Source: Thermaceae bacterium | GTDB lineage: Bacteria > Deinococcota > Deinococci > Deinococcales > Marinithermaceae | Reading direction: 5' to 3' | Assembly (NCBI GenBank): GCA_027023345.1 | Contig: JALVVO010000162.1 | Span: 1-37,559 of the forward strand | Length of the DNA stretch: 37,559 nucleotides | Part shown: positions 23,107 to 31,500 of the stretch, in pieces | How positions within the stretch are numbered: position 1 is the stretch's first letter | How the letters are laid out: each line of letters opens with the position of its first letter | The notes under the pieces: generated by a model | What the model saw: only the letters and a program-made list of their open reading frames with translations | Databases searched by the model: none | Told to the model about the DNA's origin: nothing | Program-made: the position numbers and the translations under genes

Positions 23107-25803
23107 ATGAAAAGGGTACTTTTTGTAGGATTGCTGGCCGTGCTGGCGTTGGTTTGGGCCGTGGGCACCCCCGCGGGCACCGAGATCCGAAACCAGGCCT
23201 CGGCCAGCTACATCGACTCAGCCGGGCTACCCCAGACCACCACCTCCAACGAGGTGGTTACCGTAGTGCAGGAAGTCTATGGGGTTTCCATTACGCCCGA
23301 CGGTAGCGATGAGGCCAACCCAGGTCAGACCAAGTCGGGTTTGGCAGGTGGTCCGGTGTATTTCAACTACGTCGTCACCAACACCGGCAACACCACCGAT
23401 ACGATTAATTTGAGCATAGAGCAAGGAGCTGCCGACGATTTTGATTTCAGCAGTCACACTGTCTACCTCGACGCCAACTGCAATGCTCAGCTCGATACCG
23501 GTGAGAGCGCTGTGACCTCGGTCAACCTCGCCGCCGACGCGAGCGCCTGCCTGATCGTCGAGGCCACCATCCCGAGCTCGGCGACCGACGGGCAGATGGG
23601 CAACTTGAACATTACGGGTACAAGCCAAGGTGATAGCGGCGAGACCGACACCAACAACTGGGCCCGGGCCACGGTAAGCGGCACCGGGGTCATCAGCGCC
23701 ACCAAGAGCGCCGATCCCAGTGGCCCCGTGGCTCCGGGCGGCACGATCACCTACACCATCCACGGTTCCAACACCGGCAGCGACGATGCGGGTGGCGTGG
23801 CGAGCGTAGCAAACGTGGACGGCAACGACGAGAACGGTATCCTTGTGAGCGACCCGATCCCCACGGGAACGACTTACGTTCGAAATTCGGCTAGCGGCAC
23901 TACGATTGCTGGCACGGCCTCGGTCATTTACCAGACGAGCAGCGGCTGGACTGCCTCCGAGCCTACTAACCCCGCGGATGTCATCGCCGTTGGCTTGCTC
24001 ATTAAGGGCAGCGGGGCCTTCTTCACGCAAGGGGCTTGGTTCGACCTGAGCTTCCAGGTGCAGGTGGACGCGGGCGCCGCCCCCGGTAGCGCGATCGAGA
24101 ACACCGCGCATGTCCAGTACGATCCGGACGGCAACTCTAGTACGGATAACAATGCGACGGTTAACACCAACACCACCACCACCACGGTGGCCACGGTGGC
24201 CGGCGTCCAGAACGGCCCGCAGAACGATCCCGACGCCGACGGGACCGGCTTCGATTCCAACGCCGGGTACACCGATCCGACCGGCACCACCTGGTACTAC
24301 ACCGAGACGACGGGCGACCCGAACGACGCGGAGACCATCGACGACGACCGGAGCCCTGTCTACGGCGGCGACACCGTCTACTTCGAGAACACGCTGAAGA
24401 ACACCGGCAACGCGCCCGATCGCTTCACCCTCTCGCTCGAGGGCGTGCCCGATGGCTGGGTCTGCCAGCTGGTTGCCGCCGACGGTACCACGCCGATCAG
24501 CGGCCCCGTGGGCCCCATCGACCCCACGAATACGTTCAACTACGTCGTCAAGTGCTTGATTCCCGCCGACGAGGTCACCGCAAGCAATACCGAGATCACC
24601 GTGACGGCTACCTCGGAGAACGACCCCGCGGTCAGCAACCCGGTCAAGGACGTGGTTCCGCCGGTGCAGCCGGGCTACGGGGTGGATATCGCCCAGCACG
24701 GCAATGCTGGGGATGGCAATGACTCTAACGACAACCCGACTATTCCGAGTGTTGATCCAGGTACTACAGTTCTGATCCCCTTCGACGTCTATAACACCGG
24801 CCACAACTCCGACACCTACGACCTCTCCGCGGAGCTGAGCCCCAACGGCTTCCCCTCCACCATCTACCCTGACGCCAACTGCGATGGTGAAATGGACGAT
24901 CCGACTCCGGCTCCGGTCACCAATACCGGGCTGTTAAGCACCGATCCGCCTAATGACCACAAGTGCTTCATCCTTTCGGTCGAGGTTCCCGCCGGCCAGG
25001 CACCGGGCAGTGAGAACGTCACCATTACCGCCACCTCCAACGCAAACCCCAGCGTGACTGACTACATCACTACTACAATCACGGTCAACCCAGTGGTGAG
25101 CCTCGATTTCACCCCGGACCGCAGCGGCACCGTCACCAGCCCGGGCACCATCGTCTACACCCACACCCTCACCAACAACGGCAACACCAGCGCCACCGTC
25201 TCCTTCTCCGTGTCCGGCAGCACCCACCCGACTTGGACCTACCAGATCTCCACCGACGGGGGCAGCACGTGGTACGACCCCGCGGATGCCTCGGTTGGCC
25301 TGGGCGCGGGGGCGAACCAGGAGATCCAGGTCCGCGTCATCGTGCCCGACGGCGAGCCCATCGGGGCCGTGGACGCGGTGACCGTGACCGCGACCGCCGG
25401 GTCCGCAACCGCCTCGGTGACCGACACCACCACCGTGGTCGGCGGCGACCTGCGGCTCGAGAAGCAGGTGGACAAGACCGAAGCCGTGCCGGGTGAGACC
25501 CTGACCTACACGATCACCGCCATCAACATCGGCACCGCCGACCTCAAGCAGGTGATCGTCTCCGACCCGCTGCCCAGCTACACCGACTTCGTGAGCGTCT
25601 CGGCCAGCACCGACATCTCCGGCGGCACCGTGCTCTACTCCACCGACGGCGTCAACTGGAGCTCCAGCGCCCCCACCTCGCTCAACGCGGGCGACGCGAT
25701 CTACGTGGGCGTAGATACGGATGGCGACAACGACATCTCCGATACCGACTTAATGCCTCCGGGCAAGAGCATCACCATTACCTTCGTGGTGCGGGTGCAG
25801 TAG
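23107..25803 (+). CDS. Large secreted DUF11/Ig-module surface protein A
   Basis: 898 aa. The signal peptide is MKRVLFVGLLAVLALVWA. The N-terminal module PAGTEIRNQASASYID is a common start of DUF11 surface proteins. About six Ig-like modules follow, including clear DUF11 domains at about 196-360 (SADPSGPVAPGGTITYTIHGSNTG) and 779-898 (KTEAVPGETLTYTITAINIG). NEW3-like modules with 'NTGN' motifs lie between them. Ca-loop-like LDANCNAQLDTGE and PDANCDGEMDD occur, with cysteines that could pair. The protein is acidic and rich in Thr, Asp, Gly and Asn, has no anchor of its own and ends in a beta-strand. ATG 23107 follows GGAGGAAAAGGT; an earlier in-frame ATG at 23083 precedes the ribosome site. Confidence 0.88.
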   Translation: MKRVLFVGLLAVLALVWAVGTPAGTEIRNQASASYIDSAGLPQTTTSNEVVTVVQEVYGVSITPDGSDEANPGQTKSGLAGGPVYFNYVVTNTGNTTDTINLSIEQGAADDFDFSSHTVYLDANCNAQLDTGESAVTSVNLAADASACLIVEATIPSSATDGQMGNLNITGTSQGDSGETDTNNWARATVSGTGVISATKSADPSGPVAPGGTITYTIHGSNTGSDDAGGVASVANVDGNDENGILVSDPIPTGTTYVRNSASGTTIAGTASVIYQTSSGWTASEPTNPADVIAVGLLIKGSGAFFTQGAWFDLSFQVQVDAGAAPGSAIENTAHVQYDPDGNSSTDNNATVNTNTTTTTVATVAGVQNGPQNDPDADGTGFDSNAGYTDPTGTTWYYTETTGDPNDAETIDDDRSPVYGGDTVYFENTLKNTGNAPDRFTLSLEGVPDGWVCQLVAADGTTPISGPVGPIDPTNTFNYVVKCLIPADEVTASNTEITVTATSENDPAVSNPVKDVVPPVQPGYGVDIAQHGNAGDGNDSNDNPTIPSVDPGTTVLIPFDVYNTGHNSDTYDLSAELSPNGFPSTIYPDANCDGEMDDPTPAPVTNTGLLSTDPPNDHKCFILSVEVPAGQAPGSENVTITATSNANPSVTDYITTTITVNPVVSLDFTPDRSGTVTSPGTIVYTHTLTNNGNTSATVSFSVSGSTHPTWTYQISTDGGSTWYDPADASVGLGAGANQEIQVRVIVPDGEPIGAVDAVTVTATAGSATASVTDTTTVVGGDLRLEKQVDKTEAVPGETLTYTITAINIGTADLKQVIVSDPLPSYTDFVSVSASTDISGGTVLYSTDGVNWSSSAPTSLNAGDAIYVGVDTDGDNDISDTDLMPPGKSITITFVVRVQ

Positions 25804-25812
25804 GAAGCGTAT

Positions 25813-25840
25813 GGCCCCTGGCCCGGCCGGGCCAGGGGCC
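25813..25840 (+). terminator. Perfect 28-nt palindrome between surface proteins A and B
   Basis: GGCCCCTGGCCCGG with its exact complement CCGGGCCAGGGGCC forms a very stable hairpin 9 nt after the stop of protein A. It is followed by CCTTCC with no T-run, then AAGGAG of the next gene. It may partly terminate, or protect the upstream mRNA, giving more protein A than B. Stem seen; function inferred. Confidence 0.6.
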
Positions 25841-25858
25841 CCTTCCTAAGGAGTCGGG

Positions 25859-28579
25859 ATGGGTCCCCACCAAATTCCGACCAAGACCAAGTTCGCGGGC
25901 GTATTCTTCCTCGTGCTCGCCTTGCTCGTCCCGGGCCTGGCCTGGGCCGTGGTGCCGGCCGGGACCGTGATCGAGAACCAAGCCAGCGCTACCGTAGCCT
26001 CGGGCGAGCGGTACGTGTCGAACCTGGTGCAGACCGTGGTCAAGCCGGTCTGCGTGCCCGAGCTCGCCCCCGGCGGTACTCCCACTCACCCCGGCCAGCG
26101 CACGTCGGTTGGGGCCGGCGGGTACGCGGTCTTACCCTACGTCCTTTCCAACCAAGGAAACGCGGAGTTCGATTTCCAACTCGCTTGGGCCGAGGCGGCT
26201 GGTTCCGACTGGCACCCCGCTGAGGCCAAGCTTTTCCTGGATGAAAACGCCAACGGCGAAGCTGATCCCGGGGAGCCCGAGGTCGATCAAGTTCGCCTTG
26301 CTTTTGGCGAGTCGGCCCGGCTGGTGCTCCGCGTGAAGGCCCCCGTCGGGGCCAGCGGGAGCCTCTGGATTACGCCGGTTGCCCGGTGTCCCTCGGGCGA
26401 GACCGACGACCAGAACTACGCCGAGGTCCGCCTGGTCTCGGGGCCGGCGCTCGCGGTGGAAAAGCGCTTTTCCCCGGCCGCCGTGCTCCCTGGCGAGGCA
26501 ACCGGCGTGGAGCTCAAGGTCCGCAACCTGGGCGACGCCCCGGCCGGCGGCGAGGTGGTGCTCAGCGACGATCTAGAGTCCCTCTCCGGACTCGCTTACG
26601 TCCCCGGCAGCGCTGAGGCTCCCAAGGGCACGATCGAGTACCGGGGGTCGAGTGGGTGGCAGACGAGCGAGCCCTCGGAGGTGTTGGGGATCCGCCTGCG
26701 CCTTTCCGACCTCGACGTCGGCGAGGAGGCGGTACTCCGCTTCCGCCTTGAGGTGGCGGCCGGCCACGCCCCCGGCGCCGTGGAGAACGCCGCGCGCGCC
26801 GAGGGGCCGGGGGGACCCGCGGAGGCTCGGGCGGCCCTTGAGGTCCTCCCGCTTCGGGCCCACTACCTTGGACCCGGCGGAAACCCCCGCGCCCTCCCCG
26901 GCGGCGAGGGCAGCGCGGACGACCGCCAGTCGGCCTCGATCATCGAAGGGCAGCGCTACTGCTTCGATCAGACCCTAGAGAACGCAGGGAACGCCGAGGA
27001 CGCCTACGACCTCGACGTAAAGGGTGTTCCCGCCGGCTTCCAGGTGACCCTGGTCCAGCCCGGCGATGCGCCGCTTCCGAGCCCTGTGGTCTTGCCCGCG
27101 GGATCCTCGCTCGACTTCCAGGTCTGCCTTCGGGCGCCGGCCGGGAGCGCGGGCTCCCCGGGGTTTGAGCTCGAGCTCACGGCTATCTCGCGGGCGACCG
27201 GCGAGACCAACCGGACCTGGGATCGGGTGGAGCGTGTGTATCCGGCCGGCGGCGTGGTCCTGACCAAAACGGTCGAGCCCGAGGGTCCGGTGGCGGCGGG
27301 CACCACGCTGACCTACACCCTGACCGCGGAGAACACCTATCCCTTTGACCTCCACGACGTGGTCGTCCGGGATCCCCTGGACGAGCACCTCGAGTACGTC
27401 GAGAGCGACCCCGCCGGCGCCTACGACGCCGCGCGGCACCGGGTCGAGTGGCGTTTCGATCGGCTCGCGGCCGGGGCCCGCTGGCAGGCCACGCTGGTCG
27501 TGCGAGTCAAGGAAGGCGTGCCCGACGACACCCGGATCGCGAACCGGTTCAGCCTAGAAAGCCGGGAGATCTCCGACCCGGCGGTCTCCGCTCCCGTCGA
27601 GACCCAGGTCTGGTCCACCCAGATCCTGCTCAAGAAAGAGGTTGCGGCCCGGCGCGTCCGCGTAGGCGACCGGGTGCGCTACACACTGACCTTGAAGAAC
27701 CCCGGAAAGGTGGCGGTCACGCTGGACCTCGCCGACCTCCCCGACGCCCACCTCCGCTACCTGCCGGGGAGCGCGACCCCGAGCGAGCCGGAGGTCGAGG
27801 ACGGGCGGTTGATCTGGCGAGCGATCCACCTGGCCCCGGGAGAGGAGAAGTCCTTTAGCTACGAGATGCGGGTGCTTCCGGGCGCCCCCCGGGAGATTAC
27901 GAACCGCGCCATCGCCCAGGGCGAGAGCGCCGGGGGCACGGCGCTGGCCACCGGCTGGGTGCGGGCGCGGCTCTTGAGCGAGGATCCGACGATGCTCGAG
28001 CGCCGCGGCACCCTGGTCGGCCGGGTGTTCCTCGACGCGAATCGCGACGGCCGCTTTGATCCCGGGAAGGACACCCCGCTGCCCGGGGCGCGGGTGGTGC
28101 TCGCGGACGGCCGGCAGGCCCTGACCGACCTTGAGGGGCGCTACGCCTTCCGAGACCTCGACCCCGGCGTTTGGCTGGTCGGCCTTGAACCCGCCAGCGC
28201 CCCGTTCCCGCCGTTGCCGCATCCCGCGGCCGTGGGCGAGGGGTACGCGCACCGCGTGCAGGTCTACGGCCTCGCGGTCAGCGACTTCCCGCTCGCCGAG
28301 CCCAAGGGCTGGATCCGCTCGATCCGGGAGACCGAGCTCAGGATGGGGCCGCTCACCTTGAAAAAGCGCCTCTTGCCCCTGGATGAGGGGCGGTACCGGG
28401 TGGTGCTCTGGCTTTCGTCGGAGCAGCCGATCCCCGAGCTCACCGTTCGCGACCCCCTGCCCGGCGGTGGCGAGAAGCGCTTTGCCTTCGACCGTTTCGT
28501 GGGCACCAAGACGATCACCTACGACCTGAGCGCCCCCGCGTGGCTCACCGACCCTGAGGTTCGCTGGAGGTACCCATGA
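25859..28579 (+). CDS. Large secreted DUF11/SdrD-B-like surface protein B
   Basis: 906 aa. The signal peptide is FAGVFFLVLALLVPGLAWA. The N-terminal half parallels protein A: PAGTVIENQASATV, a Ca-loop-like LDENANGEADPGE, then DUF11 modules (FSPAAVLPGEATGVELKVRNLGD; VEPEGPVAAGTTLTYTLTAENT; VRVGDRVRYTLTLKNPGK). Near residue 720 is an SdrD-B/carboxypeptidase-regulatory-like fold (GTLVGRVFLDANRDGRFDPG, then DLEGRYAFRDLDPG). About 120 further residues end DPEVRWRYP. ATG 25859 has AAGGAG upstream. The stop overlaps the barrel gene by ATGA, implying B and the barrel protein are made together and may interact. Confidence 0.88.
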   Translation: MGPHQIPTKTKFAGVFFLVLALLVPGLAWAVVPAGTVIENQASATVASGERYVSNLVQTVVKPVCVPELAPGGTPTHPGQRTSVGAGGYAVLPYVLSNQGNAEFDFQLAWAEAAGSDWHPAEAKLFLDENANGEADPGEPEVDQVRLAFGESARLVLRVKAPVGASGSLWITPVARCPSGETDDQNYAEVRLVSGPALAVEKRFSPAAVLPGEATGVELKVRNLGDAPAGGEVVLSDDLESLSGLAYVPGSAEAPKGTIEYRGSSGWQTSEPSEVLGIRLRLSDLDVGEEAVLRFRLEVAAGHAPGAVENAARAEGPGGPAEARAALEVLPLRAHYLGPGGNPRALPGGEGSADDRQSASIIEGQRYCFDQTLENAGNAEDAYDLDVKGVPAGFQVTLVQPGDAPLPSPVVLPAGSSLDFQVCLRAPAGSAGSPGFELELTAISRATGETNRTWDRVERVYPAGGVVLTKTVEPEGPVAAGTTLTYTLTAENTYPFDLHDVVVRDPLDEHLEYVESDPAGAYDAARHRVEWRFDRLAAGARWQATLVVRVKEGVPDDTRIANRFSLESREISDPAVSAPVETQVWSTQILLKKEVAARRVRVGDRVRYTLTLKNPGKVAVTLDLADLPDAHLRYLPGSATPSEPEVEDGRLIWRAIHLAPGEEKSFSYEMRVLPGAPREITNRAIAQGESAGGTALATGWVRARLLSEDPTMLERRGTLVGRVFLDANRDGRFDPGKDTPLPGARVVLADGRQALTDLEGRYAFRDLDPGVWLVGLEPASAPFPPLPHPAAVGEGYAHRVQVYGLAVSDFPLAEPKGWIRSIRETELRMGPLTLKKRLLPLDEGRYRVVLWLSSEQPIPELTVRDPLPGGGEKRFAFDRFVGTKTITYDLSAPAWLTDPEVRWRYP

Positions 28580-31500
28580 GGTTCTTCGCGAGGGTCGCCC
28601 TTTGGACCGTTTTTCTAGCCGCGATCTTTGCCCGGGGCGAAGGCGATTGGAAAACGGGCATTCCCCTGATCGTTCCCGGGGACGCCCTTGGTTGGGAGAC
28701 GAGCGAGCTTCAGGTCGTGCTGGAAGTTAAGAAGCCCTCGGAGCTCGAAGTCCTGCTCTACTCCCCAGGCTTCGACCCCACGGACTACCGTTCGCCCCGC
28801 GAGCTCGGCGACGAGCGGTACGACCAGGGTAAGGGGGATCTGCTCGCGGTCTACGAGCTTCGCCAGGGCCGGCGGGTGATCGTCCGCAAGCGCTACGGCG
28901 TCGAGCCTCACGCCTGGCACCGGCTGTTTTCCGGGCGGCTGCTTCCCGGCGAGTACGTGATCGCCTCGCGCTTCTTCGGCAACGCCAAGAACGCGGTGGT
29001 CTTCGCGCTCAAGGTCCGGTCGGGCGAGGCCCGGTTGTTGCTGGCCCCGAACGCCATGCAGACCTACAACGTGGTTCGGGGAGGTTGGCAAACGCCCTTT
29101 AGGCTCCACGTCCCCGAATACTCGCGAGACCTCAAGGTCGGCATCTACGACGGCGACGGGCCCAAGGAGCTCGAGCTCAGGGTCCAGACTCCGAAGGGCG
29201 AGCTCCGCCCTCCGGTTCCCGGCAACCGCGCCTGGACCTACGTCGCCACCGAGGAGCCCGGCGAATACGCCTTCCGCTTCCGCATCCCCGAGACCGCGAC
29301 CCAGCACACCAACACGGTGGGTTTCAAGGTCTCCCTGGGCCGGATTCGCGTGGAGATCGTGGACACCGAGGGGCGCCCGGTGCCCGGCGCGAGCTACCGG
29401 GTGCGCGGGCAGTACCGGCGGGTGGTGGAACTGAAGAAGCCCGCGGGCTGGGAGCTGGTGGAGACGCGCGTGGACGGCGGGCGGGAGCTCGGGCCCGGAC
29501 AGGTGGCGTTCGGCATGGGCTCGGGCTCGGTGCGCTTCGTGCTCAAGCGCGAGCGGTCTCCGGGTCGGCTCGTCGTGCGCGCGCGGGTGGTCTGCGGCGA
29601 CTTCCAGGAGCCCTATCCCCTCGAGCTCAGGGTGGGCGACCGCGCCCTCCGCCTGCCCCCGAGCGGGGAGGCCGAGCTCGAGCTCGACCCCGGCGCCTAC
29701 GACCTCGCGCCCGCCCCGGTCCCCGGGGCCCGTGTGGAGGGCGACGCCCGCGTCGAGGTAGTCCCGGGGCGCACCGTTCGGGCCGAGCTCTGGATCCACC
29801 CCGAGGTCCGGCTGAGCCTGCGTCCGGCGGCCGAGGCCAAGGTCGGGGTGCCGGTGCCCGTGCAGCTCCGGGCCGAGACCGCATTCTCGGGGACGCTGCC
29901 TTTGAAGCTCTTCTTGGAGCTCCCCGAGGGGCTCGAGTCCCGGGGGCCCGCGTCGGTCCAGGCACCGCTCTCCGCCGATCGGCCGGTGGAGATCGAGGTG
30001 CCGGTGGTGGCGAGGAAAGCGGGAGACTTTACCCTCGCCGCCCGGGCGGAGCCCTGTGGCGGCCGCGCCCGGGCGACCCTGCGGGCGGTGAGCCCGGCCG
30101 CCTTCGTCCTGAAAAAGACCGCGCTCACCCCCGAGGTGGCGGTGGGGCAGGAGGCCGCGTTCCGCGTCGAGGTCGTGAACACCGGCGGGACGGCCGGCGA
30201 GGTGCGCCTTCTGGACCCCGCGCCCCGGGGCTTCGTGGGGCCCTCGCTCAACGAGACCTTGCGGCTCGAGCCCGGCGAGCGCTACCAGAAGGTGATCCGC
30301 GGGCGGGTCACCGAGGACGCCGGCGAACGGCTCTTGAACCGGGCCTGGCTCTACCAGGCGGGGCGCGAGCTGGCCAAGGCTGAGGCCGAGGTGCGGGTGC
30401 TCCAGCCCCAGCCCGGGCTCTCGCGCCGCGTCGAGCCTCGGGTGGTGCTGCCCGGCGAGACCGTGACCACCTGTCTGCAGGTGGAAAACCGCGGCCAGGC
30501 CCCGATGACCTACCGCCTGGAGGACCGGCCCCCCGACTGGTTGGAGCCCGAGGGGACGACGGTCTTTTCTGGCGCGCTGGATCCGGGCGCCCAGGCCGAG
30601 CACTGCTACCGCGCGGGCGTCCGCTACGGCGCTCCGGTGGAGGGGACCTTCGAAGCGGTGCTCGAAAGCAGCGCCGGCCGCCTCAGCAACCGCGCCACGA
30701 TCCGCCGCGAGCTGCTTCGGCTGGAGAAGGAGGCGGAGCCCGCGAGGGTCCTTCCCGAGCACCTGGTGCGTTTCCAGGTCACCGTCGCGAACCCCCTCAA
30801 CCGGCCGGTTCGGGTCCGCGTCCTCGATACCCCCGCCGCCGGGCTCGGCATGCGGGGCTTCGAGGAGGAGGTCGAGCTACCCGCCCGGGGTCGGAAGACC
30901 TTCGAGCTCGAGGCCCGTCCCTCCCAGGTGGGCCGCTTGAAGAACCGGGTCGCCGCCTACCTCGGCGACACCCCCGCTGCCCGGCCCGCCTCGGCCGAGG
31001 TCGAGGTCGTGCCTCCGCTCACCGCCGAGCGGGTCTCGCGCGTGGTGGTCCGCTTCACGGTCGAGGGCGAGGGGGACGCCCTGCTCATCCGCCAGGCCCT
31101 GCCCTCTGGCGCCCGCTACCGGAGGGGCACCGCCCGGATGGACGGGCGCCCGCTTCCCGACCCGCGGGTGGACGACGAGGGCCGGCTTTACTGGAAGATC
31201 CCCTTCGCCAAAGAGGGAAGGCTTAGCTTCGAGCTCGCCCACGCGTCCGCCCTGGAACGCTTGCCCGAGCCCGAGCTCACGTTGCTCGTCGGGGACCGCG
31301 AGCTGCCCCTTCAGGGTGACCTGAGGCTCGCGGACTACCGGCGCGCCCGCCCGCTCGGGAAAAAGACCCGCGAGGGGCTCATCAAGGAACCGCTCCCCGG
31401 CACCGTGTTCCGCGATCGCGGCAGCGCCCGGGTACGGGTGGTGGCTCCCTACGGACGCCCCGTCGAGCTCTTCGTGAACGGCGAGCCGGTGGACCGCTCC

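Noticed and set aside
24160..24206. ACC-rich run as a microsatellite or phase-variable tract in protein A
   Set aside because: It encodes a short Thr linker with mixed codons and too few perfect units to suggest slippage.
28615..30762. 715-codon frame antisense to the barrel-protein gene
   Set aside because: His/Gly/Pro/Glu-biased composition typical of antisense shadows in GC-rich DNA; no ribosome site and no domain. The same applies to the antisense frames at 32014-33999, 30877-31872 and 23227-24804.
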